The position numbers and the translations under genes were made by a program. A stretch of DNA of 64,000 nt, taken from assembly GCF_039545095.1 (NCBI RefSeq), contig NZ_BAABRS010000004.1, forward strand, positions 340,952-404,951, written 5' to 3'. The stretch's first letter is position 1; each line of letters begins with the position of its first letter. The notes beneath the pieces were generated by a model. It was not told where the DNA came from. It saw only the letters and a program-made list of their open reading frames with translations, and ran no database searches. This DNA comes from Fodinibius salicampi (lineage in GTDB: Bacteria; Bacteroidota; Rhodothermia; Balneolales; Balneolaceae). Positions 45,394 through 53,746 of the stretch are shown here, in pieces.

Positions 45394-45408
45394 ATAAATC
45401 AAAAACGT

Positions 45409-45446
45409 GCTGATATAGCTATTATGGGATAAATAGTTATATCAGC
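45409..45446. terminator. Bidirectional terminator between gcvP and osmC-like gene
   Basis: A 15-base stem (45409-45423 with 45432-45446, one G-T pair), T-rich on both sides: ATTTTTC beyond on plus, GTTTTTG beyond on minus. Confidence 0.8.
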
Positions 45447-45458
45447 TTATCAGATTTT

Positions 45459-45914
45459 TCAATGGTGTTCAATACTGCTTTCGATTTTGATATCCTGCAT
45501 TAAAGTACGATGTACGGGGCATTTTTGTGAGATTTCCAGAATTTTTTGAATCTGTTTATCGGTAAGCTCTCCCTCAACAATCACTTCTTTTTCGATAACA
45601 TCAATTTTACTTTTGGGATCCTCACAGTTGTCGCAATCCTCGGCATGCCGCTTATTATGACGAAGTTCCATGTACACATCCTCCAGGGGCCAACCCTTAT
45701 GCTGTACGTACATTTTAATAGTCATTACAGTGCATGAACCGAGCGACATCAGGAGATAATCATAGGGATCGGGACCTTTATCGTTGCCTCCTTCTACACT
45801 TTCCGGTTCATCTCCAATAAGTTCATGCTTCCCGGCTGTAAGAGTGGTAGTATACTTTTCGTTTTTTGGCAGATGGATATGTACAATTTTTTGTTTGTCG
45901 GAATCTTTAGCCAT
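45459..45914 (-). CDS. OsmC-family protein (peroxide/thiol reductase-like)
   Basis: 151 residues. The fold signature is DPYDYLLMSLGSCTVMTIKMY, with the first redox Cys (about 58), and ISQKCPVHRTL holds the second (about 135). Two extra Cys in AEDCDNCED are unusual. OsmC/Ohr proteins reduce organic hydroperoxides. Convergent with gcvP. Confidence 0.88.
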   Translation of the reverse strand: MAKDSDKQKIVHIHLPKNEKYTTTLTAGKHELIGDEPESVEGGNDKGPDPYDYLLMSLGSCTVMTIKMYVQHKGWPLEDVYMELRHNKRHAEDCDNCEDPKSKIDVIEKEVIVEGELTDKQIQKILEISQKCPVHRTLMQDIKIESSIEHH

Positions 45915-46178
45915 AAATCGAGGGATGAAATTTTAAAGTAATGTGGATTAAAATATATACTACGAAAATATGAACAAAAATGGAGATTGGGTTTAGGAAA
46001 AGTAGGAAGATTGAACAAGAGATATAGAATATGAATATTTCAGTATTGATTAAATTTGACAGAAATCATTCATAACGATTAGTTTATAAAATCTTGACGC
46101 AGGATTAATCTACAGGCTATTCGATAGTAATATCCTTCCCTTTTATTATCGTCAAATAATCCCAAAGACAAATTTCAG

Positions 46179-46994
46179 ATGAATAAACGAGCTGTAGAAA
46201 TTGTGGTTTTGTCTGATCTTCATCTCGGTACGGTTGGATGCCATGCGATAGAATTAACGAAATATCTTAACTCAATTTCACCCGATAAGCTGATACTGAA
46301 CGGCGATATCTTTGATATCTGGAATTTTAAAAAATACTACTGGCCAGACACGCATATGGAGGTAGTAAAGTGTTTTATCAGCATGTTAGCTAATGGAACG
46401 GATATTTATTATCTGACCGGAAACCATGATGAAGTGATCCGTAAGATTTCAAGTCTCCAGATTGGTCCTTTATTCGTAAAAGATAAGATGGTATTGGATC
46501 TGAATGGAGAAAAATGCTGGATTTTTCATGGTGATATTTTTGATATAGCAATGAAACAGACCAAATGGATTGCAAAAATTGGGGGAAAGGGATATGATCT
46601 GCTCATTCTGTTAAACAGAGCTATCAATTATGTTTTGAAGCAAACAGGAAGGGATAAAGTTTCTCTTTCTAAACGCATGAAAGACAGTGTTAAAAAAGCT
46701 GTTCAATTTATTGATGATTTCGAGGTAGCGGCTATGGATTTGGCCATACAGAACGGATATGACTATGTGATCTGTGGACATATTCATCAGCCGAAAGTGC
46801 GGGGATATGAAAACGAAGAAGGCTCGGTTATATATATGAACTCAGGCGATTGGGTCGAAAATTTAACAGCCCTGGAATACGATGGTAAGGAGTGGAGCAT
46901 GTATAAATACGAAGAGGATAGCTTTATTGATAAAAGTAATCCGGTCGTATTACCGATCCGCAAGAAACTTAAAGAAAAAGCAGTTATAGGATGA
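46179..46994 (+). CDS. LpxH-like metallophosphoesterase (UDP-2,3-diacylglucosamine diphosphatase family)
   Basis: 271 residues. The calcineurin-fold metal motifs are in order: SDLHLG, NGDIFDIWNF, TGNHDE, HGDIFD and CGHIHQPK. The length and the WNFKKYYWPDTH region resemble enzymes annotated as UDP-2,3-diacylglucosamine diphosphatases of lipid A synthesis, though activity has not been shown for all of them. It overlaps the glycosyltransferase gene by 4 bases (ATGA). Confidence 0.85.
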   Translation: MNKRAVEIVVLSDLHLGTVGCHAIELTKYLNSISPDKLILNGDIFDIWNFKKYYWPDTHMEVVKCFISMLANGTDIYYLTGNHDEVIRKISSLQIGPLFVKDKMVLDLNGEKCWIFHGDIFDIAMKQTKWIAKIGGKGYDLLILLNRAINYVLKQTGRDKVSLSKRMKDSVKKAVQFIDDFEVAAMDLAIQNGYDYVICGHIHQPKVRGYENEEGSVIYMNSGDWVENLTALEYDGKEWSMYKYEEDSFIDKSNPVVLPIRKKLKEKAVIG

Positions 46995-47995
46995 AAATAT
47001 TATACGGTATACAGGGGACAGGAATCGGACATTTGACCCGCGCGCGTGAATTATTACCGGAATTGAGTAAGCATGCTAATGTGGATGTAATAATTAGCGG
47101 ACATGATAGAGATATAAGGCTGGATAAGCCGATTAAATACCACAGATCCGGAATTAGTTTAACATATAATCGCAGGGGAGGGGTTTCTGTTTTAGGGACC
47201 TTGCGAGATCTACGCCCGATTCGCTTTTTAAAAGATATCCGATCAATTTCTGCCCGAGATTATGATTTGGTAATCAGTGACTATGAACCGATATCGGCGT
47301 GGTCGGCAAGATTGGAACAGGTGCCCTCCATAGCACTTAGTCATCAGGCTTCTTTTTTATCAGATGCAACGCCACGTCCCACTGAATGTTCTACATCCGC
47401 CGAGACTATTCTTCAGCATCTTGCGCCTGCCGACCATGCAATAGGATTTCACTTTGATCGGTATGATGATTTCATCGAACCTCCCATTATTCGTTCGGAC
47501 ATTCGCAAGGCACAGGTAAAGCGGTGGAACCATATTACGGTTTACCTTCCAGCCTATCATCATAAAGTACTTCAGGATATTTTTGCTCCTTTTACCCACG
47601 TCAACTGGCATATATTCTCTCCATCTTGTTCAGATGCCTTTGAGGAGGAGCATTGTCTGGTTCATCCGATAGGATACCAATCCTTTTTAGAAAGTTTTGC
47701 TTCCTGCAGTGGTATTATTTGTGGAGCGGGTTTTGAAACCTGTGCTGAAGCTATGTATCTGGGGAAAAAGATGCTGACAGTTCCTATCCAAAACCAGTAT
47801 GAGCAGGCTTGCAATGCTGCCGCTCTTCGGGGAATGGGAGTGGTAACTCTGGATACCCTTCATGATCGTTCGCTTGCGCTCTGGAACTGGCTTGAAGATT
47901 ACAAAACGGTAACTATTAATGAAATTGCTGATCCAAAAGAGGTGGTTAATAATCTTCTTACAATAGGAACTAAAAAAGATAAGGCTATGGCCTGA
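46991..47995 (+). CDS. Glycosyltransferase of the MJ1255/GtfB-like type
   Basis: 334 residues. It starts KILYGIQGTGIGHLTRARELLPEL, the nucleotide-sugar transferase N-domain of the MJ1255-type family. The C-domain has SGIICGAGFETCAEAMYLGKKML, the UDP-binding helix of GT-B enzymes. Coupled to the LpxH-like hydrolase by a 4-base overlap, so it may glycosylate a lipid made by the same pathway. The donor and acceptor are unknown. Confidence 0.8.
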   Translation: MKILYGIQGTGIGHLTRARELLPELSKHANVDVIISGHDRDIRLDKPIKYHRSGISLTYNRRGGVSVLGTLRDLRPIRFLKDIRSISARDYDLVISDYEPISAWSARLEQVPSIALSHQASFLSDATPRPTECSTSAETILQHLAPADHAIGFHFDRYDDFIEPPIIRSDIRKAQVKRWNHITVYLPAYHHKVLQDIFAPFTHVNWHIFSPSCSDAFEEEHCLVHPIGYQSFLESFASCSGIICGAGFETCAEAMYLGKKMLTVPIQNQYEQACNAAALRGMGVVTLDTLHDRSLALWNWLEDYKTVTINEIADPKEVVNNLLTIGTKKDKAMA

Positions 47996-48021
47996 TAAAA
48001 CGGATCAACGGACTCTTTTAC

Positions 48022-48570
48022 TTATTCAGAGTTTATATCAATACCATATTTCTCTTTAAGTACATTCAGGTGATGTTTTTCATGACCAACGATAATATGG
48101 ACCAAAGCCCTGACAGATAGTTCCATCCCATTGGCGGTACCCATGCGTTGCGTCTGTTCTTCATCGAAACTGCTGAACAGACTGATATTGGCATTCCGCT
48201 GAGCGTCGTATTCTGCAGACAAACTTTGAAGGCTTCGCTCATCAAAAGAAGCGTGGGCCACATAGTCATCTTGGTTGTAGCCCGGGAGTGACTTTTGTTC
48301 GCCCCGTGCAATACTGAGCGCCCGATAAGCCATAATCCTTTCCGTATCAATAAGGTGACCAATAACCTGCTTTACACTCCATTTATCTTTTTCATAGCGG
48401 TGATCAGCTTTGTCCGGGGTAAGCCGTTGAATCAGAGTATAGGTTTTTTGTCCCTGTTCAATAAGCATTTGGAGGGCATTAGATCCGTTAACCAGACTAA
48501 TATATCCTTCATAGAAATCACCATATTCATAGGGTGCGGGATGATTATCTTCCCAGGTAAAAAGAGCCAT
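48022..48570 (-). CDS. DinB-superfamily protein
   Basis: 182 residues, a four-helix metal-binding fold. KWSVKQVIGHLIDTERIMAYR and VHIIVGHEKHHLNVLKEKYG supply the three His expected to bind a metal (around 71, 163 and 166). Relatives are thiol transferases or stress proteins; the substrate is unknown. Convergent with the glycosyltransferase gene. Confidence 0.85.
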   Translation of the reverse strand: MALFTWEDNHPAPYEYGDFYEGYISLVNGSNALQMLIEQGQKTYTLIQRLTPDKADHRYEKDKWSVKQVIGHLIDTERIMAYRALSIARGEQKSLPGYNQDDYVAHASFDERSLQSLSAEYDAQRNANISLFSSFDEEQTQRMGTANGMELSVRALVHIIVGHEKHHLNVLKEKYGIDINSE

Positions 48571-48641
48571 AATTATTCATACATTTTTTGTTAATGTTCC
48601 TAATATTAGGAGATCATTTACTGATAAGAAAATATAAATAT

Positions 48642-48666
48642 AAAAAAGGCCGGATTACTCCGGCCT
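48642..48666 (-). terminator. Rho-independent terminator of the M16 peptidase pair
   Basis: On the minus strand: AGGCCGGA, loop GTAA, TCCGGCCT, then six T. It is 28 bases after the stop at 48694. Confidence 0.92.
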
Positions 48667-48693
48667 CATAAAATACAGTAAGACAGAAAGTAA

Positions 48694-50784
48694 TCATTTA
48701 TTTACTTCATGGCTCTCATATGTTGCTTTACCTGATTCATTACCATTAATGATGGTAACTTGTGTATATGGATAAGCAACACCATCTACAGTATTCCAAT
48801 CCGAATGACGATTTTCAACCGTTACCTCGCTACCCATTTGAGGATTGAATTGCTTATAACGAATGATATCAGGATAGTTTGTTTCTTGGTTTAGCAATAT
48901 GGCAACATTTGAATCATCCACAGTTACATTAAGCTTATTGTAGGTAGTACCACCTACCTCTTCAGTACCCAGAAACTGTGGATTAACTTCCCCAGCATTC
49001 AAAGCAATAGAAACAAAGCTTTTGTTTAGCGTACTTTTAAGGCTATTGGCCATCTGGGGAGGGAGAGATCGTTCTTGTCCGCCAGCTGTCATGGTTCCCG
49101 ATCCGCCCTTGTAAGAGAGTTGAACTTTACCCATGGGGGCTTGAATCGTTTGCTCAATAGCATCAGGATAATCAACAGTCATAGTTGTTTGCATGGTTTG
49201 TCCCTGCTGCTGTACTTGTCCGGATACAGTTAGCGTATTGAGTTCTGTATCGGGACTAATTACCGCATCGGCCATTTGGTTGAGCAGTTGCTGTCCTTTC
49301 TCTGCATCTCCTTTGACTACTTCCTGCTCTCCGCTACCAGGTTCGGGAATACTGATGTCAATTTCGTTGACCTTCCCATATTTCTCCAGCTGATCTCCGA
49401 TTTCATCTTTGTTGCCGACGACCAAGATCTGGAGGTTACCTGGATCCAGATATTCCTGAGCTACAGACTGGACATCTTCAATAGTTGTCTCTTTTACATC
49501 CTCGATATATTGTTCAAAGGCATTACTGGGCAATCCACGATACGCATAGGACATTTGCTGGCTCAGCACTTCTTCATAGCTGTCATATTCAAAAACAGCA
49601 GAATTCAAGATCTGATCTTTAGTATCCTGCAGTTCTTTTTCAGTAATAGGTTCGTTTTGTAGCCGTTCAATTTGTTCAATAATGGCATCAATGGCTTCGG
49701 CAGTGGTCGAGCTTTTTGTCTGAACACCTGCGTAGAATACACCGGGATAAAAGCTATTCATGCCGTATCGTCCGTAGACCGAATAGGCTAACCCCATTTC
49801 AGAGCGAACAATCTGTAACAGGCGTCCCGAAAATCCACCGCTGAGTACCTGGTTCATAACCTGTACTTTGGCATAGTCCGGATTGTCGCGCAATCCACCG
49901 ATATGTCCCAGCATAACGAAGCTCTGGTTTACATCCGGCTTATTGATAAAGTTGATAGAGCTTTGGGGCTCGTAATCTACTTCGGGAAATTCAAGGGTAG
50001 TTTCGTCTCCCGCCGGTAGTTGTCCAAAGGTTTCTTCCAGTTTTTCTTTCATCTCTTCAGAATCGAAGTCCCCAACGACTCCTACCATCATGTTTTCAGC
50101 TGTAAAGTGCTCATCATGGAAATTTACTAAGTCTTCCCGGCTGATATTGTTAACTGTTTCATACTCTGTATTGCGTCCATATCGAGTATCGGGACCGTAA
50201 ATAAGGCGCTGGAATTCTCGTGTTCCGATTTGCTGAATATTATCATTTCGGCGCGATATACTGGATTTTGTTTGGGTTTTAGCCAACTCAATCTTCTCAT
50301 CGGGGAATGCCGGATTTGTCAGTACATCTACAAAGACAGGGATTAGGTTTTCAAAATCTTCCTTGAGAACATTCATACTGGCGGTGCCATTAGTAAAACT
50401 AATACCTGTTTCAATGCTTGCTGCCCGATTTTCAAGTAAGGCATTGAGTGAGTCAGCGGGATAGGTTTCCGTTCCACCTGATCGCATGACTGTACCCGTG
50501 ATCGAAGCAAGTCCTGCTTTTTCGTTCGGAACCAATACCCCACCGGTTCGTATTCGGGCATTTACATTGATCAGGGGTAGTTCTGTATCCTCAACCAAAT
50601 AAAAGGTAATGCCATTGTCGGTGGTATAGGTTTCTACTTCTGGTCTTTGGAAATCATTAAGTTCCGGGAAATTTAAATTTTCATGTGGCGATTCGCCGGT
50701 TTGCTGTGCATGAGCCACTTTGGTAGTCTGAGTACTAAAGGTGATCAAAGAAACTAATACACAGAGAATGCTAAATCTCTTCAT
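48694..50784 (-). CDS. Inactive-type M16 peptidase partner subunit with a LolA-like C-terminal domain
   Basis: 696 residues from ATG 50784, where a signal peptide starts (MKRFSILCVLVSL, ends AHAQ); an upstream frame to 50886 is rejected. Two M16 modules follow, but where active members have HxxEH this one has LVPNEKAGLASITGTVM, so no zinc is bound. Residues about 490-696 form a beta-rich domain (GKVQLSYKGGSGTMTAGG, YPDIIRYKQFNPQMG) like LolA/outer-membrane lipoprotein-sorting proteins. It is 43 bases downstream of the catalytic partner; the pair probably forms a periplasmic heterodimer. Confidence 0.85.
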   Translation of the reverse strand: MKRFSILCVLVSLITFSTQTTKVAHAQQTGESPHENLNFPELNDFQRPEVETYTTDNGITFYLVEDTELPLINVNARIRTGGVLVPNEKAGLASITGTVMRSGGTETYPADSLNALLENRAASIETGISFTNGTASMNVLKEDFENLIPVFVDVLTNPAFPDEKIELAKTQTKSSISRRNDNIQQIGTREFQRLIYGPDTRYGRNTEYETVNNISREDLVNFHDEHFTAENMMVGVVGDFDSEEMKEKLEETFGQLPAGDETTLEFPEVDYEPQSSINFINKPDVNQSFVMLGHIGGLRDNPDYAKVQVMNQVLSGGFSGRLLQIVRSEMGLAYSVYGRYGMNSFYPGVFYAGVQTKSSTTAEAIDAIIEQIERLQNEPITEKELQDTKDQILNSAVFEYDSYEEVLSQQMSYAYRGLPSNAFEQYIEDVKETTIEDVQSVAQEYLDPGNLQILVVGNKDEIGDQLEKYGKVNEIDISIPEPGSGEQEVVKGDAEKGQQLLNQMADAVISPDTELNTLTVSGQVQQQGQTMQTTMTVDYPDAIEQTIQAPMGKVQLSYKGGSGTMTAGGQERSLPPQMANSLKSTLNKSFVSIALNAGEVNPQFLGTEEVGGTTYNKLNVTVDDSNVAILLNQETNYPDIIRYKQFNPQMGSEVTVENRHSDWNTVDGVAYPYTQVTIINGNESGKATYESHEVNK

Positions 50785-50827
50785 AATAGTTGAGTTCTGG
50801 ATATTGAAAGAATTCTGAATAGATTGA

Positions 50828-52363
50828 TTAGTTATTAGCATTGGTATCCCCCTCATTATTTGAATTCTTATTAACGATGACCCCAATGGTGCGATTATCT
50901 TTAGTGAGGTATTCCTGGGCTACACGCTGAATATCGTAGACGGTAACCTGCTGGAGCTCCTCGAGGTCAGTGAATACCTTGCGCCAGTCTCCACGCAGAC
51001 TTTCTGCGGATGCCAGGGAGGAAGCCAATCCCGAATTGGAGTCAAGGCTTCGGATGAGGTTGGCACGTGCGTTAGTTCGGGCACGGTCAAGCGCCTCCTG
51101 AGATATTTCTCCCTCTTTTACCTTTTCAATCTCTTCCAGGATAGAGGCTTCAATAGTATCCACACTAACTCCTTGATTTGGGATGGCCAGAGTAGCAAAT
51201 AAGGTTTCATACTTTTGACCGGGATAGCCATTAAAAGCAGTGACTTGAAGTGCCGTTTGTTCCTCATCAACCATACGTTTATATAGAATTGAGGTTCGGC
51301 CGCCAGATAAAATACTGCCCAGCAGCTGCAGTGCTTTAGAATCCGGATGATCCTGGGAAACAGTATGATATCCCATGAGGAAATAGGGCTGTGATTGGCC
51401 CTCTATCGTAAATCGTCGCTCTCCTCGCTGTTCTGGTTCTTTAGTATATACAGGAGGCGGCTTGGGACCAGGTTCTATATCTCCAAAGTACTTTTTGGCG
51501 AACTCTTTAGCTTCTTCCGGGTTGACATCGCCTGCTATTGCAAATGTAATATTGTTAGGTACATAGTAGGTGTTATAAAACTCTCTGGCATCTTCCATCG
51601 TGGTAGCGGTAATATCAGAATGCCATCCTACCGTTGGCCGGCCGTAAGGATGAGCAGTGAAAGCGACAGCTGTAAACTCTTCAACTAAGCGGCCAATAGG
51701 TTGCGATTCGGAACGCATGCGACGTTCTTCACGTACTACCTCTTTTTCTTTATAGAATTCGCGAAATACCGGGTTTTTGAATCGGTCGGATTCCAGGCTA
51801 AACCAAAGCTCAAGGCGATTTTCCGGGAGGCTGTAAAAGTAATTGGTACGGTCCTGACTAGTGGTGGCATTCATGCCGGTACCGCCATTTCGATCTATAA
51901 TCTGAGAAAATTCATTGTTAACGACATATTCTCCTGCCTTTTCCTGGAGATCTTCGAACTGGCTCCAGAGAGTATCTATTTTAGCGGAGTCTGGTTGGGT
52001 GCTGTATTTTTCGGCTAACCATTCTTGGTAGGTGTTATCGAGTTCTTCAAGCACTTCCTGTTCTTTCTGCCAATTGGTAGTGCCTACGGTATGTGTTCCC
52101 TTAAAAGCCATATGTTCAAAAATATGGGCCATACCGGTATGACCCACAGGCTCATTTGCGCCTCCTACATTTACATAAGTGGCGAAACTGACGACAGGGG
52201 CTACCGGTCGTTCGATAATGATAAAAGTGAGTCCATTATCAAGGGTGAACTCGGTTACTTTTTCTTCAAAATCTTCGAGTGATTGTGCTTGAGTCAACTG
52301 ACTGGATGTGGCAAATAGCACAAGCAGCAATCCCAAGATCCAGGTACTGGTTTTGAGTCTCAT
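50828..52363 (-). CDS. Zinc metalloprotease, family M16 (catalytic subunit)
   Basis: 511 residues. A signal peptide (ends LTQAQS) is followed by the M16 zinc motif GMAHIFEHMAFKGT (His83-Glu86-His87) and the downstream Glu region (KEVVREERRMR). The second inactive-like lobe runs 240-510 with the R/Y pair near FNGYPGQKYETLFA. It degrades short periplasmic peptides. It is co-transcribed with the non-catalytic M16 partner downstream, like mitochondrial processing peptidase pairs. Confidence 0.92.
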   Translation of the reverse strand: MRLKTSTWILGLLLVLFATSSQLTQAQSLEDFEEKVTEFTLDNGLTFIIIERPVAPVVSFATYVNVGGANEPVGHTGMAHIFEHMAFKGTHTVGTTNWQKEQEVLEELDNTYQEWLAEKYSTQPDSAKIDTLWSQFEDLQEKAGEYVVNNEFSQIIDRNGGTGMNATTSQDRTNYFYSLPENRLELWFSLESDRFKNPVFREFYKEKEVVREERRMRSESQPIGRLVEEFTAVAFTAHPYGRPTVGWHSDITATTMEDAREFYNTYYVPNNITFAIAGDVNPEEAKEFAKKYFGDIEPGPKPPPVYTKEPEQRGERRFTIEGQSQPYFLMGYHTVSQDHPDSKALQLLGSILSGGRTSILYKRMVDEEQTALQVTAFNGYPGQKYETLFATLAIPNQGVSVDTIEASILEEIEKVKEGEISQEALDRARTNARANLIRSLDSNSGLASSLASAESLRGDWRKVFTDLEELQQVTVYDIQRVAQEYLTKDNRTIGVIVNKNSNNEGDTNANN

Positions 52364-52762
52364 ATATACTCCCGATTTAAGTTAGAAAGATTATCGCTAT
52401 TAACTTCTTAAAAGGACTATCTCTTTTGATCCACCCATTGAAGGCCAACGTGTGGTTTGTAATTTATTAATGGTCCTCTAATTAACTAAAGAAGAAATTT
52501 TGGTACAACATCAGCAAGGCTGTACGAAAAAAAGGCAAAAAGGTTACAAAAAGAATATTTGCTTGAAAAATAGGGTACGATTTACAGATGAGCTTATATA
52601 GACCCTCTTTCAAACTTATTAGATGCTACTTAAGATAAAGGATCAAGTATATGATGAACAGATTGTTACGGACATTGAGTACACAATCCGATAGAGAAAT
52701 CCAATGTATATGGTGCAATCCCTGAGATAGGAAATACCGTTCCAGTGTTTAGAAAAAAACTG
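52364..52762. other. Intergenic region upstream of the M16 pair
   Basis: 399 AT-rich bases. A minus-strand TAAGTTTG (52611-52618) matches the -7 box but lacks a well-spaced -33. The rest shows no tRNA, repeat or credible gene. Confidence 0.4.
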
Positions 52763-52969
52763 TTATGACTCTTGACTTTCAAGAAATTCACGGGTGATTT
52801 TCTGGGTTTGTTCAGCCCCCATATATTTTTCCAGATCGTAAAGCGATACCTTCTTTTCCCCACCATCAAATGAATAGGTGAGATGGCCATTTTCAATTTC
52901 GCTTTTAACCTCGTCAGTCGTCATATCCAACATTTTCCCAACTTCTTCCAGTGTGAACATCGAACGCAT
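52763..52969 (-). CDS. Small helix-turn-helix (excisionase/MerR-like) protein
   Basis: 68 residues. The N-terminal TLEEVGKMLDMTTDEVKSEIENG is a winged-helix or excisionase-type HTH. HLTYSFDGGEKKVSLYDLEKYMG follows as the wing and next helix, as in helix_turn_helix_17 proteins. A short acidic tail follows. No phage genes are nearby, so a stand-alone regulator is more likely than an excisionase. A second Met (residue 4) could be the true start. Confidence 0.7.
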   Translation of the reverse strand: MRSMFTLEEVGKMLDMTTDEVKSEIENGHLTYSFDGGEKKVSLYDLEKYMGAEQTQKITREFLESQES

Positions 52970-53095
52970 ATGCTAACAATATTTTGATGTAGAAATAGTT
53001 AATTTCACTTTTGACGTAGGCTAAATATATAAAAATTGAACTTTATTGCTATGTCAAATTCTTAATTTTTTCAGAGTTCTTTTTGAGCATGAAAA

Positions 53096-53671
53096 TCAGC
53101 TTGTTTTCTTAACCTCTGTATGCCTAAAGCAACTGACAAGGTGATCGTTTACTAAACCTGTAGCCTGCAGGTGAGCATACATGGTAGTACTGCCTACAAA
53201 TTTGAAGCCTCTTTTCTTTAGATCGGCACTAAATTTATCGGATAATGGGGTTGTGGCAGGTACCTGATTCTGGCGTTGCCAGTTATTTTGGATGGGCTCC
53301 CCATCTACAAACGACCAGATATATTTACTAAAGCTTCCGTGGCTTTCCTGGATGGCTATGAATTGTTGTGCATTATGGATTGCCGCACGAATTTTGCGCT
53401 CGTTACGAACAATTTCTTTGTTTTTAAGTAGTTTTTGAATTTTTTGTTCATCAAAACGAGCCACTTTTTGGATATCAAAATTGGCAAATGCCTTTCGATA
53501 GCCTTCCCGTTTTTTTAAGATAGTACTCCAGCTTAATCCTGCCTGTGCGCTCTCAAGGGTAATAAATTCGAATTGTGTGCGATCATCATACACTGGCACA
53601 CCCCATTCTTCGTCATGATAACATACATATTGATCGAACGTATTGAGACACCACGGACATCTGTTTTTCAT
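53096..53671 (-). CDS. tag: DNA-3-methyladenine glycosylase I
   Basis: 191 residues, the normal length. It removes 3-methyladenine from alkylated DNA. Family motifs are RCPWCLNTFDQYVCYHDEEWG (zinc Cys/His), LESAQAGLSWSTILKKREG (catalytic Glu region) and KFVGSTTMYAHLQATGLVNDH (zinc His and C-terminal helix). Divergent from ppc, with about 75 bases between starts. Confidence 0.94.
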   Translation of the reverse strand: MKNRCPWCLNTFDQYVCYHDEEWGVPVYDDRTQFEFITLESAQAGLSWSTILKKREGYRKAFANFDIQKVARFDEQKIQKLLKNKEIVRNERKIRAAIHNAQQFIAIQESHGSFSKYIWSFVDGEPIQNNWQRQNQVPATTPLSDKFSADLKKRGFKFVGSTTMYAHLQATGLVNDHLVSCFRHTEVKKTS

Positions 53672-53746
53672 AATTGCCTTTTTGTTAAATGAAGGTTAAA
53701 GTTCGCCTTGATTAAAGGTATCAATAATCCATAAGACTAGAGACCA

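Noticed and set aside
50785..50886. Upstream extension of the M16 partner gene
   Set aside because: It overlaps the end of the upstream M16 gene and hides the signal peptide that begins at 50784.
52666..52896. 76-codon minus-strand frame overlapping the HTH gene
   Set aside because: Out of frame with the HTH protein, which has a recognisable fold; this one does not.
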